Below are positions 7,331 through 14,217 of a stretch of DNA of 14,541 nucleotides, piece by piece (the stretch's first letter is position 1; each line of letters starts with the position of its first letter). A program made the translations under genes and the position numbers. Under the pieces are notes generated by a model. That model worked only from the letters and a program-made list of their open reading frames with translations, was not told where the DNA came from and ran no database searches. Origin of the DNA: Peptococcaceae bacterium UBA3937 (GTDB lineage: Bacteria > Bacillota > Peptococcia > DRI-13 > DTU073). The DNA is taken from positions 18,171 through 32,711 of the forward strand of contig DGEB01000012.1 of assembly GCA_002385735.1 (NCBI GenBank), read 5' to 3'.

Positions 7331-7360
7331 TGGTTTTCTTTTTTTCGAATGTGGTATCAT
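7331..7360 (+). promoter_or_regulatory. Possible extended -10 promoter of mazG
   Basis: TGGTATCAT (7352-7360) is an extended -10 (TGn plus TATCAT, five of six bases of consensus). The -35 is poor (TGGTTT, 7331-7336, 18-base spacer). It lies between the spoVT terminator and the mazG SD, where a promoter is needed. The leader would be only about 18 bases. Confidence 0.4.
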
Positions 7361-7384
7361 TATCTTGGGAAGGAGATGACACGA

Positions 7385-8893
7385 TTGAAGGAAATATTCG
7401 TAGTGGGTCTGGGCGCGGGCAGTTTCTCCCAATTAACCCTGGAGACCTGGGAACTGTTAAATAGTGCGGAGCTCATTTTTTTACGCACGGCCAGGCATCC
7501 CATGGTGGAACAGTTGCGGGCCCAGGGCATCCCATTTCAAACTTTTGATCACCTTTACGAAGAAAAAGCCAGTTTTGAGCAAGTTTATGCGGGAATCGCC
7601 GAGACTTTACTTGCCCGCTGCAAGGCGGAGCCGCCCGTGGAAAAAATCGTCTATGCGGTGCCGGGGCATCCTTTGGTCGGCGAAAAGTCGGTAGAAATAT
7701 TGTTGGAAAGGGCTCCCCGGGCAGGGGTGCGCGTAAATGTTTATGCCGGCATTAGTTTTGTGGACAGCATCCTGAATCTGCTGCAAATTGATTTGACCGC
7801 CGGCTTTGCGATTTGGGACACCTTAACCGTGACTCCTGGCCGGCTCAATTTGGCTTGCCATCAGCTTTTTACCCAGGTGTATAACCGTTTGGTCGCGTCG
7901 GAGTTGAAACTCACTTTACTGGAGCTCTATCCGGCTGAACACCAGGTGAAGATTATTCAAGCGGCCGGGATTCCCGGGCAGGAAAAACTGGTGCCGGTGC
8001 CCCTTTGTGAATTGGACCATTGGCCCGGTTTTGATCATTTAACTTCGGTGTATGTCCCGCCCCTGCCGGGCAGAGATACGGTCTGCCGTTATCCCCTGGA
8101 TCCTTTGGCTTCGGTTTTGGACAGGCTCTTAGCCCCGGACGGTTGTCCCTGGGATCGGGAGCAGACTCATGCCACGCTGAAACGGTGTTTGCTGGAAGAA
8201 ACCTATGAAGTGCTGGAAGCAATTGATGACGAGGATATGGAAGAGTTAAAGGAAGAACTGGGCGATGTGCTGCTGCAGGTAGTATTTCACGCGGCCTTGG
8301 CCCAGCGGCGGGGCGATTTTGATCTTAACGAGGTTGTGGAGAGAGTAACGGCGAAGATGATTCACCGGCATCCTCATGTATTTGGGGAAGTGGTGGTTCA
8401 CGATGCTGATGATGTTATCAGGAACTGGGAGAAAATAAAAAAAGAGGAAAAAGGAAATAATGTAGCTAAAGAACGGGTGCTGGACAGTGTCAACCGGCAT
8501 TTGCCGGCCTTGTTAATGGCGGAAGAGGTACAGAAAAAAGCCCGAAAAGTAGGGTTTGACTGGTCGGAAGTTCAGGAATCGCTAGCTAAGGTGGAGGAAG
8601 AACTGCAGGAATTAAAAGCAGAAATCAGCAATGGGGGTGAAGTGGAAGAGGAGAAAGCGAGGCTTCTGGCCCGCAGGGAGGATGAACTAGGGGATTTACT
8701 GTTTGCGGTCGTGAATGTGGCCCGCTTTTTGGATCTTTCCGCGGAGGTTGCTTTATTAAAAGCGGTGCAGCGGTTTATCCGCCGATTTAACTATATTGAG
8801 GATGAAGTTGTCGAAAAAGGGCAAAAATGGGAAGAATTAGACCTTAAAGCACTTGACAGAATCTGGGAAAAAGCCAAATCCCACGGTTTATAA
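7385..8893 (+). CDS. mazG: Tetrapyrrole methylase-like / MazG nucleotide pyrophosphohydrolase fusion
   Basis: A 502-residue fusion of the YabN type. Residues 1-225 are an SAM-dependent tetrapyrrole (corrin/porphyrin) methylase-like domain with the binding loop G8-L-G-A-G12 and YAVPGHPLVGEKSV. Residues about 245-340 form the first MazG domain: CPWD (254-257), then metal-binding E271-E272-x-x-E275 and E291-x-x-D294. A second, more divergent MazG repeat has EEELQE (404-409) and E434-x-x-D437. MazG hydrolyses nucleoside triphosphates, including aberrant ones, to monophosphates. What the methylase domain acts on in such fusions is not established. The frame is open back to 7058, but that part overlaps spoVT and the terminator. 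TTG 7385 is preferred: GGGAAGGAG (7367-7375) is then 9 bases upstream, whereas ATG 7376 directly abuts it. Confidence 0.93.
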   Translation: MKEIFVVGLGAGSFSQLTLETWELLNSAELIFLRTARHPMVEQLRAQGIPFQTFDHLYEEKASFEQVYAGIAETLLARCKAEPPVEKIVYAVPGHPLVGEKSVEILLERAPRAGVRVNVYAGISFVDSILNLLQIDLTAGFAIWDTLTVTPGRLNLACHQLFTQVYNRLVASELKLTLLELYPAEHQVKIIQAAGIPGQEKLVPVPLCELDHWPGFDHLTSVYVPPLPGRDTVCRYPLDPLASVLDRLLAPDGCPWDREQTHATLKRCLLEETYEVLEAIDDEDMEELKEELGDVLLQVVFHAALAQRRGDFDLNEVVERVTAKMIHRHPHVFGEVVVHDADDVIRNWEKIKKEEKGNNVAKERVLDSVNRHLPALLMAEEVQKKARKVGFDWSEVQESLAKVEEELQELKAEISNGGEVEEEKARLLARREDELGDLLFAVVNVARFLDLSAEVALLKAVQRFIRRFNYIEDEVVEKGQKWEELDLKALDRIWEKAKSHGL

Positions 8894-8990
8894 GGATTTA
8901 TTAAGAAAAACTTTATTGGAAAAGAAGGATTTTGGAAAAGTTTAGCGAAATTAAGAAGGGAATTATAAATATATTATGGGAGGGATAGTC

Positions 8991-9266
8991 TTGAACAAAA
9001 CAGAATTAGTGAGTGCAGTTGCTGAAAAAGCCGAAATGACAAAAAAAGATGCGGAAAAAGCTTTATCGGCCGTATTAGGCAGTATTGAGGCGGCTTTAGC
9101 TTCCGGGGACAAAGTACAACTGGTAGGTTTCGGCACCTTTGAAGTAAGAAAGCGCGCTGCACGGACCGGTCGCAATCCTTTAACCGGACAAGAAATCAAA
9201 ATTCCTGCGGCCAAAGTACCTGCTTTCAAACCTGGTAAAGCCTTAAAGGATGCTGTGGCAAAATAA
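8991..9266 (+). CDS. hup: HU family DNA-binding protein
   Basis: A 91-residue nucleoid protein that bends and compacts DNA as a dimer. The helical N-terminus [13 protein letters not shown] is followed by the family signature [18 protein letters not shown], and the DNA-embracing beta arm continues through [19 protein letters not shown]. The length equals that of Bacillus HBsu-type proteins when TTG 8991 is the start, with GGGAGGG (8978-8984) 6 bases upstream. The ATG at 8976 would add five residues and overlap that SD. A weak promoter-like pair (TTTAGC 8941, TATAAA 8964, 17-base spacer) precedes it. Read-through from mazG is also possible, as no terminator separates them. A strong terminator follows, so HU can be expressed at high level independently of rqcP. 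Confidence 0.96.
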   Translation: MNKTELVSAVAEKAEMTKKDAEKALSAVLGSIEAALASGDKVQLVGFGTFEVRKRAARTGRNPLTGQEIKIPAAKVPAFKPGKALKDAVAK

Positions 9267-9317
9267 ACAAGATTATTTTCTTGGCATAGTACATAATTTT
9301 AAACTGAAGGGATAAAC

Positions 9318-9353
9318 AAAAAAATCAGGTTCCGTATCGAACCTGATTTTTTT
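9318..9353 (+). terminator. Rho-independent terminator after hup
   Basis: A perfect 15-bp stem: A-run plus TCAGGTTC (9318-9332) pairs with GAACCTGA plus T-run (9339-9353) around a 6-base loop. The A/T symmetry means it could work on both strands. Confidence 0.93.
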
Positions 9354-9356
9354 GCT

Positions 9357-9385
9357 TTGTTCCGGAAGAAAGGTTAGGGTAAAAT
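9357..9385 (+). promoter_or_regulatory. Possible sigma-A promoter for rqcP
   Basis: TTGTTC (9357-9362) and TAAAAT (9380-9385) are separated by 17 bases. The -10 matches five of six consensus bases and the -35 only three. It lies just after the hup terminator, where a new promoter is expected. Confidence 0.4.
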
Positions 9386-9437
9386 TACTTTAAAGGCTGC
9401 AAAAGAAATAAGCGTTGTTTTGAGGAGAGGTGCTGAG

Positions 9438-9680
9438 ATGAGATTAGATAAATTCCTGAAGGTATCGCGCCTGATCAAACGGCGCACCTTGGCCAAAGAA
9501 GCGACCGACGCGGGCCGGGTGGCCGTGAATGGGCGGGTGGCGAAGCCCAGTACGGAAGTGAAGGAAGGGGACCTCATCGAGATCGGCTTTGGCGCCAGGC
9601 AAGTCAAAGTGCGGGTTATGGCCCTTAAAGAAAACGTGCGGGCCGAAGAAGCTTCCGGTTTGTATCAGATCATTGAATAG
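9438..9680 (+). CDS. rqcP: S4-domain ribosome quality-control protein RqcP (YabO)
   Basis: An 80-residue, almost purely S4-type RNA-binding protein: MRLDKFLKVSRLIKRRTLAK, followed by the S4 loop AGRVAVNGRVAKPSTEVKEGD. It belongs to the Hsp15/YabO family. In B. subtilis RqcP binds the 50S subunit with peptidyl-tRNA and works with RqcH during C-terminal alanine tailing of stalled nascent chains. The frame is open to TTG 9420, but ATG 9438 is preferred: GAGGAGAGG (9422-9430) lies 7 bases upstream, and this gives the conserved MRLDKFL start. Its place after hup in the conserved yab cluster supports the call. A five-base-pair hairpin (GCAAG/CTTGC, 9686-9701) lies just after the stop but lacks a T-run on this strand. 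Confidence 0.93.
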   Translation: MRLDKFLKVSRLIKRRTLAKEATDAGRVAVNGRVAKPSTEVKEGDLIEIGFGARQVKVRVMALKENVRAEEASGLYQIIE

Positions 9681-9721
9681 AAAAAGCAAGATGCGGCTTG
9701 CGTAAAATTGGCATTCATAGA

Positions 9722-9775
9722 AACCCTCCCGGTTGAGCCAAACTAGCATTATGAAAGGTTCGTAAAGGGAGGGTT
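9722..9775 (+). promoter_or_regulatory. Stem that can hide the ribosome binding site of the SpoIID-like gene
   Basis: AACCCTCCC (9722-9730) is exactly complementary to GGGAGGGTT (9767-9775), which contains the SD of the gene starting at ATG 9780. The 9-bp GC-rich stem encloses a 36-base loop. If folded, it would block translation initiation. The trigger, if any, is unknown. Confidence 0.45.
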
Positions 9776-9779
9776 AAAA

Positions 9780-10784
9780 ATGTTTTTTGCAATAAAAAGA
9801 TTTTTAAGAAAAAAGAACCATCAAAAAGGTCATCCTCAGAAGAGCGCGGTTTGTCTGATCACAGTTGGATTACTGCTGAGCTTTGGGTTGGGGTGTGTTG
9901 GTTGCGCCGGGGCGCAGCGCAGGCCCATGGACCGGGAGAAACTTAAAGAGGAACCGACGATTTCTTTGTATATTGCGGAAACCGGGGAGACGAAGCAGTT
10001 GAAAATGGAGGAGTATCTCCAAGGGGTGGTGGCGGCGGAGATGGATCCCAACTGGCCCTTAAACGCTTTGGCGGCCCAGGCTATTTTGGCGCGGACCTTT
10101 ACCATGGAACGGATTAAAAATACCGGGGGCGTGCCGGCCCGGGGCACGGATGCTTCCACCAGCGTGGAAGAATTTCAGGCTTATGACCCTAAGCGGATTA
10201 ACGATACGGTAGTCAAGGCGGTGGAAAAAACCCGCGGGGAAGTGGTCAAGTACCAGGGTGATTACATCAAGGCGTGGTTTTTTGCCGATGCCGGGGGCAT
10301 TACGGCGGCCTCGGCAGAAGAAGGCTTAGCCTATACCAAAGAACCCAGTCCCTATGTGCGAAGTGTTAAGGACCCGGGAGCAGCGCTCAGTCCCCCCGAA
10401 AACAAGGTGTGGCAGGCCGAAATCCCTTTGGAAAAGGTCCGGGCGGCCGTGCAAGAGACCACCGGACAGGACCCGGGGGCCATCAGTTCCGTCAAGATTA
10501 CCAGGCGCGGTCCTTCCGGGCGGGCGATGACCGTGCAAATCGGGAAAGTGTCCGTGAGCGCGCCGGCCTTACGGTTGGCCTTAGGCAGTGAAGTGATGCG
10601 GTCCACTTTATTAAGCAAGTTTTCCGTGGCGAACGGGAAATTACTGGTGGCCGGGAAAGGCTTTGGTCACGGGGTAGGAATGAGCCAGTGGGGGGCCAGA
10701 GCGCTGGCGGAGCAAGGGAAGTCACCGGAGGAGATTATCAGGTACTTTTTTAAAGGCGTCCGGATTGAAAAGGAATGGGACTAA
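9780..10784 (+). CDS. SpoIID/LytB-domain protein, probable peptidoglycan lytic transglycosylase
   Basis: A 334-residue membrane-anchored protein. A basic N-terminus (1-21) is followed by a hydrophobic segment (about 22-41). The cysteines in GLGCVGCAG might be a lipobox, but this is not clear. The SpoIID domain follows: MEEYLQGVVAAEMDPNWPL holds E87 at the position of the catalytic glutamate of SpoIID, and ALAAQAILARTF comes next. The C-terminal signature GKGFGHGVGMSQWGA spans 292-306 and is followed by IIRYFFKGV. SpoIID cuts glycan strands without stem peptides during engulfment. Related proteins act in spore or vegetative wall remodelling, so this may be spoIID itself or a paralogue. The SD GGGAGGG (9767-9773) can be hidden in an upstream stem. 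The last codons overlap the longer frame of the next gene. Confidence 0.87.
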   Translation: MFFAIKRFLRKKNHQKGHPQKSAVCLITVGLLLSFGLGCVGCAGAQRRPMDREKLKEEPTISLYIAETGETKQLKMEEYLQGVVAAEMDPNWPLNALAAQAILARTFTMERIKNTGGVPARGTDASTSVEEFQAYDPKRINDTVVKAVEKTRGEVVKYQGDYIKAWFFADAGGITAASAEEGLAYTKEPSPYVRSVKDPGAALSPPENKVWQAEIPLEKVRAAVQETTGQDPGAISSVKITRRGPSGRAMTVQIGKVSVSAPALRLALGSEVMRSTLLSKFSVANGKLLVAGKGFGHGVGMSQWGARALAEQGKSPEEIIRYFFKGVRIEKEWD

Positions 10785-10810
10785 CAGGAAAAAGGGGGCG
10801 CAAAAAGCAA

Positions 10811-11458
10811 ATGGAACAGGAGCGATTAGTCAGAATCGAGCAGGATCTTTTAAGGATGAAAGGGGAAGAAACCGCAAGGGCTTTACGGATGAAAGAAGGA
10901 TTAAGAACACCCCAGGGCAGTTCCGTGGAGGAGCTTTCTGTTTATGATAATCATCCCGGGGACATCGGCGATGTGACTTTTGAGCGGGAGAAGGACCTGG
11001 GACTGGTTCTGTTTACCGAAGACCGGCTGGCGATGATTAATGACGCTCTAAGTGCCATTCGGGAAGGGACTTACGGGTATTGCCGGTTTTGTGGGCGGGA
11101 AATCAGCGCCGAAAGACTGGAGGCTATCCCTTATACCGTTTGGTGTCAGGAGTGCAAGCGGCAGCATGAGGAACAGGGAAGAGCCGGGCGACCGGTGGAA
11201 GAGGAAGTAATGGAACTGCCTTTCGGAGGGCTGCAGGATTTTCATGCTCAGGTGGATAACAACGCTTTTGACGGAGAGGATGCCTGGCAGGCAGTGGCCA
11301 GATACGGCACCAGCAATTCCCCCAGCGACCTGGGCAGTGTGCTTGATTATGACGACATGTATCTTCATGGGGATGAGAATATTGGAAGCAGCGAAGCCTA
11401 CGAGCAAATCGTCACCCGCAAAGGGAAAGACGGACAGCATTACCAGGTTTTTCGCTGA
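10811..11458 (+). CDS. YteA-like TraR/DksA C4 zinc-finger protein
   Basis: A 215-residue protein. The N-terminal helical part (1-85) starts MEQERLVRIEQDLLRMKGEE and includes DNHPGDIGDVTFEREKDLG. The C4 zinc finger follows as C91-x2-C94-x17-C112-x2-C115, within YGYCRFCGREISAERLEAIP. A C-terminal extension of about 95 residues is acidic and Gly/Asp-rich. DksA proteins act in the secondary channel of RNA polymerase. The YteA branch, common in spore formers, has no firmly established function. The frame is open to ATG 10775, which overlaps the previous stop, but that ATG has its purine tract only one base away. ATG 10811, about 12 bases after AAAGGGGG (10791-10798), gives the more usual N-terminus. 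The start is uncertain. Confidence 0.83.
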   Translation: MEQERLVRIEQDLLRMKGEETARALRMKEGLRTPQGSSVEELSVYDNHPGDIGDVTFEREKDLGLVLFTEDRLAMINDALSAIREGTYGYCRFCGREISAERLEAIPYTVWCQECKRQHEEQGRAGRPVEEEVMELPFGGLQDFHAQVDNNAFDGEDAWQAVARYGTSNSPSDLGSVLDYDDMYLHGDENIGSSEAYEQIVTRKGKDGQHYQVFR

Positions 11459-11469
11459 GCCAGCCCGGA

Positions 11470-11495
11470 ATAATTTTCTCCCCGGCGCATAAAGA
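11470..11495 (+). promoter_or_regulatory. Weak sigma-E-like promoter before yabP
   Basis: ATA (11470-11472) and CATAAAGA (11488-11495) resemble sigma-E boxes. The spacer is 15 bases, one short of the usual range, and the final T of CATAnnnT is missing. It is listed because yabP and yabQ are mother-cell genes in B. subtilis and need such a promoter. Confidence 0.25.
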
Positions 11496-11528
11496 TTACT
11501 AAAAACGCTTCGCAGGGGGGAAGGGCAG

Positions 11529-11816
11529 ATGGAAAACCGGGACACTCCTCTTTATCAGATGGTTTTAAGTAATCGGGAAAAGGTAAAAATAAACGGGGTC
11601 ACGGCAGTAGAGAGTTTTGACGAGAAAGAGGTGATTGCCAGCAGCAAAATGGGGCCGTTGGTGGTCCAAGGCGAAGGTTTGCATATTACGCAGCTCAATC
11701 TGGAGGAAGAGTTGTTGTCCATTGAAGGACTGGTGAACAGTCTGGAATTTGTTGAGGACAAACAGGCCAAGCTCAAGGCCACCGGGAAGGGAATCCTGGC
11801 CAGGTTGTTCAGGTGA
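11529..11816 (+). CDS. yabP: Sporulation protein YabP
   Basis: A 95-residue protein of the YabP/YqfC family. Family hallmarks visible are MVLSNREKVKINGVTAVESF, then KEVIASSKMGPLVVQGEGLHI and LNLEEELLSIEGLVNSLEF. No membrane segment is seen. In B. subtilis yabP and yabQ form a sigma-E operon; YabQ is needed for normal spore cortex, while YabP loss has little effect. The start ATG 11529 has a G-rich SD (AGGGGGGAAGGG) upstream. It precedes yabQ by 64 bases, a gap with no convincing gene or terminator, so the two are likely co-transcribed. Confidence 0.93.
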   Translation: MENRDTPLYQMVLSNREKVKINGVTAVESFDEKEVIASSKMGPLVVQGEGLHITQLNLEEELLSIEGLVNSLEFVEDKQAKLKATGKGILARLFR

Positions 11817-11880
11817 ACGGAGAAAAACACCACGCCAGGGCTGAGGACGACGAGACCGTAAAGAAGCGGGGTGGGTGGGC

Positions 11881-12297
11881 ATGCCTGTTTTACAACAAAT
11901 TGCGGTTTTTGTTTTGGAGATCTTCTGGGGAGTGATGCTGGGCTTTCTTTTAGACTGTTATCAGCAGGCAAGAAAAATCTGTTCATTTCGGAACCGGGGT
12001 ACAAGCCTGGGTGATTTTCTTTTTTGGCTGCTGGCCACCGTTTTGACGGCTTGCTTTTTGATGCTGGTCAACTGGGGGGAAGTGCGGGTTTACGTCTTTT
12101 TGGCCATGGTGCTGGGGGTGCTCCTTTATTTTAAGTTCCTGGGGCCACCGGTCCGCCGGGGTTTGGGAGCGCTGGGGAAGATTTTCGGCAAGCCCCTGGC
12201 GAGGGGCGCAAAACTTTTCCGGTCTTTGCGGGGGAAAAGCAGGATTTTATTAAAGCAATGTAGAATTTTAAAACGATGTAGTAATCTCCGTAAATAG
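11881..12297 (+). CDS. yabQ: Spore cortex biosynthesis protein YabQ
   Basis: A 138-residue integral membrane protein. Hydrophobic segments lie at about 5-24 (QQIAVFVLEIFWGVMLGFLL), 42-62 and 66-84, and a basic amphipathic tail follows (about 90-138, many Lys/Arg). The motif GFLLDCYQQARK after the first segment is typical of the family. YabQ is a mother-cell protein of the outer forespore membrane needed for cortex assembly. GTG 11875 and ATG 11881 are both possible starts. I take ATG 11881, with the G-rich stretch AGAAGCGGGG upstream, but the SD is not decisive. Its place between yabP and divIC is the standard one. Confidence 0.92.
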   Translation: MPVLQQIAVFVLEIFWGVMLGFLLDCYQQARKICSFRNRGTSLGDFLFWLLATVLTACFLMLVNWGEVRVYVFLAMVLGVLLYFKFLGPPVRRGLGALGKIFGKPLARGAKLFRSLRGKSRILLKQCRILKRCSNLRK

Positions 12298-12309
12298 GAA
12301 GTGGGCTCA

Positions 12310-12660
12310 TTGAAGATACAGATGAAACGGAAAAAAAGAAAAAAAGCATCCCGCTTTCTAAGGGTTTTTTTTCTGGGCTTGGGATGTTACCTTTTTTGCG
12401 CTTTTCTAATGAGTTTCTATCAGATCTGGCAGGTTCAGGCGGAGATCGACGAAGCCAGGCAAGAGCAGCAAATGCTGTTAAATCAAAAGGAGCAGCTTGA
12501 GGCGGAGCGCGATGCCCTGGAAGACCCTGAGGTGATTGAAAAATTGGCCCGCGAAAGCCTGGGGATGGTCAAACCCGGCGAGATTTTAGTTGTTCCGGCG
12601 GTCCCCGGAAAGGAACTGCCGCGGCCGAAAGATCTGGACGTAACCCAGATCCTGGACTGA
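12310..12660 (+). CDS. divIC: Cell division protein DivIC (FtsB-like septum initiator)
   Basis: A 116-residue bitopic membrane protein. A very basic cytoplasmic N-terminus (KRKKRKK) is followed by one membrane helix (about 17-38). An external coiled coil covers about 42-77 (QAEIDEARQEQQMLLNQKEQ and following), and the family's conserved end is VIEKLARESLGMVKPGE. DivIC/FtsB forms a complex with FtsL and DivIB that activates septal wall synthesis. GTG 12301, TTG 12310 and ATG 12322 are in frame. AGGA (12296-12299) fits TTG 12310 at 10 bases, while GTG 12301 is too close. It is the last gene before a full-consensus promoter for yabR, with no clear terminator between. Confidence 0.92.
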   Translation: MKIQMKRKKRKKASRFLRVFFLGLGCYLFCAFLMSFYQIWQVQAEIDEARQEQQMLLNQKEQLEAERDALEDPEVIEKLARESLGMVKPGEILVVPAVPGKELPRPKDLDVTQILD

Positions 12661-12736
12661 GCTAATCACCCACGGTTGCCCCGGTTAATGGTGTTTTCGG
12701 TCCTTCTGGCTTCCTGGTGAAGCAGGAAAATGACGG

Positions 12737-12766
12737 TTGACACCACTTTAATTACTAGGATATAAT
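12737..12766 (+). promoter_or_regulatory. Consensus sigma-A promoter of yabR
   Basis: TTGACA (12737-12742) and TATAAT (12761-12766), both perfect, are spaced by 18 bases. The predicted start is near 12773, with a leader of about 35 bases. It is the strongest promoter in the window by match to consensus. Confidence 0.88.
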
Positions 12767-12807
12767 TTGTATGCATATCTTTATTTTATGGAGGGAAATA
12801 TTTTCAT

Positions 12808-13206
12808 ATGTCGTCAGTATCAGTGGGGGCAATACTTGAAGGAGTTGTTACCGGTATTACTAATTTCGGTGCTTTTGTCGAATTGCCCGGCGGTGTCACA
12901 GGTTTGGTCCATATTTCCGAAGTGGCCGATACCTATGTTAGAGACGTCAAAGACTATTTAAAAGAACAGGAAAGGATTAAGGTAAAGGTTATCAACATCG
13001 ATGCCAACGGCAAAATTGGTCTTTCGATTAAACAGGCGAACCCAAGAGACACCGAAAGCCACAGCGACAGGGCCAGATCCCGCACCAGCAACGAGTCTTT
13101 CGAGGATAAGCTGGCCAGATTTTTAAAAGAAAGTGATGAGAAACAGCAGGAATTCCGAAAAAGCACCGATGCCAAGAGAGGGGGACGGGGCTCCAGCCGA
13201 TACTAG
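12808..13206 (+). CDS. yabR: S1 RNA-binding domain protein YabR
   Basis: A 132-residue protein. The S1/OB fold occupies about 5-75: VGAILEGVVTGITNFGAFVE, then GVTGLVHISEVADTYV, and ending in GKIGLSIKQ. The rest is a charged, probably disordered tail (about 80-132) rich in Arg/Ser/Asp/Glu/Lys and ending in RGGRGSSRY. It resembles B. subtilis YabR and the related general stress protein 13 family; RNA or ribosome binding is likely, but the precise role is not known. The start ATG 12808 is the only one in frame that gives a full S1 domain. The SD GGAGGG (12790-12795) is 12 bases away, which is unusually far. It has its own consensus promoter and a hairpin after the stop. Confidence 0.93.
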   Translation: MSSVSVGAILEGVVTGITNFGAFVELPGGVTGLVHISEVADTYVRDVKDYLKEQERIKVKVINIDANGKIGLSIKQANPRDTESHSDRARSRTSNESFEDKLARFLKESDEKQQEFRKSTDAKRGGRGSSRY

Positions 13207-13235
13207 ATTGATATATAGATGGGACGCGCTTGATG

Positions 13236-13266
13236 GGCACTCCGAGCGGAGTGCCTGTTGTGTTTT
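13236..13266 (+). terminator. Hairpin terminator after yabR
   Basis: GGCACTCC (13236-13243) pairs with GGAGTGCC (13248-13255) around a 4-base GAGC loop. A T/G-rich tail (13256-13266) ends in four T. The T-run is interrupted, so termination may be partial. Confidence 0.7.
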
Positions 13267-13310
13267 CATGTTGATGCAGAAAATATGGATGAAAAAGGGG
13301 AAAAGACGCC

Positions 13311-14213
13311 ATGTGGGCCATCATGGATCTTGGCACCAATTCCACAAGACTCCTGATCGCAAGCTATAACCCCCATGCTGCAAGATGCCAGACCGTGCAA
13401 AGAGCGCTGCGGATCACGCGCCTGGGGGAAGGAATGAACGAACAGCATAAGGTGCTGTCGGCGGCAGCCATGGAGCGGACCGTAGCCGCTTTGGAAGAAT
13501 TTGCGGCCATTATTTCCGTCTTTCCGGTCCAAGGGGTCCGGCTGGTGGCTACCCAAGCGGTCCGGGAAGCCGCAAACCGTGAGGAACTGGTGGAAAAAAT
13601 CAAAAGACGGTTGAACTGGGACTTAGAGGTTATCTCCGGCGTGCAAGAGGCCGCATGGAGTTATAGCGGGGCCGTACAGGGGTTAAAAACGCCCGGGATT
13701 CCTCTTGTGGTGGATATCGGAGGGGCAAGCACCGAGTTTTCGGTAAGGACAGAGCCTCAGAAATTGCAGCTAACAAGCCTGCCCTTAGGGGCCCTGCGCC
13801 TTTATGAGCATCCCCGTACGGATGCGGAGTTGCAAAGGATTTTGCAAGAAGGGCTGGCGGGCTTTGCTTACCCGCGGGCGCTTTCTTTAGTCGCGGTAGG
13901 AGGCACGGCGACCACTTTGGCCGCGGTGCAACTGGAGATGGTTGATTATGATGCGGATCGGGTGCAGGGGCTGATGCTGCCCTTGGAGGAGATAGAAGCG
14001 ATTTACCGGCGTTTACAGGTCCTCGAGCCGGCCCAGCGGCTCAAAGTGGCGGGGATTACGCCGGGCCGGGAAGATATTATTGTAGCGGGGCTGCAGATCC
14101 TGCTGGCAATTATGACCTTTTTCCGGCAAAAAGAACTCACGGTGAGCGACCAGGATTTATTGCACGGAATATTTTGGCAGGAACTTTTGAAAGGAAACGA
14201 GGCAGTGCCATAA
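13311..14213 (+). CDS. Ppx/GppA family phosphatase (exopolyphosphatase-like)
   Basis: A 300-residue ASKHA-fold enzyme. Motifs: phosphate-1 MDLGTNSTRLLI (D6 and on), the Ppx-type SGVQEAAWSYSGA (110-122) with probable catalytic glutamate E113, phosphate-2 VVDIGGASTEF (133-143) and the adenosine-type VAVGGTATT (194-202). The family hydrolyses polyphosphate and/or pppGpp. At about 300 residues it is the short form without the C-terminal HD-like domain of E. coli Ppx/GppA (around 500 residues), so substrate preference cannot be read from sequence. The start ATG 13311 has AAGGGGAAAAG upstream. It follows the yabR hairpin; its own promoter is not clear. Its position after yabR is where spoIIE-linked genes occur in many spore formers. 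Confidence 0.92.
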   Translation: MWAIMDLGTNSTRLLIASYNPHAARCQTVQRALRITRLGEGMNEQHKVLSAAAMERTVAALEEFAAIISVFPVQGVRLVATQAVREAANREELVEKIKRRLNWDLEVISGVQEAAWSYSGAVQGLKTPGIPLVVDIGGASTEFSVRTEPQKLQLTSLPLGALRLYEHPRTDAELQRILQEGLAGFAYPRALSLVAVGGTATTLAAVQLEMVDYDADRVQGLMLPLEEIEAIYRRLQVLEPAQRLKVAGITPGREDIIVAGLQILLAIMTFFRQKELTVSDQDLLHGIFWQELLKGNEAVP

Positions 14214-14217
14214 ATTT

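Noticed and set aside
7058..7384. Upstream extension of the mazG frame
   Set aside because: It runs through the end of spoVT and its terminator; the protein there is out-of-frame spoVT sequence.
9686..9701. GCAAG/CTTGC hairpin after rqcP
   Set aside because: Five base pairs and no T-run on the + strand. It has a T-run only when read on the - strand, where no gene ends.
11813..11932. 39-codon frame from GTG 11813 between yabP and yabQ
   Set aside because: It overlaps yabQ, has no convincing SD, and its end is the out-of-frame yabQ sequence.
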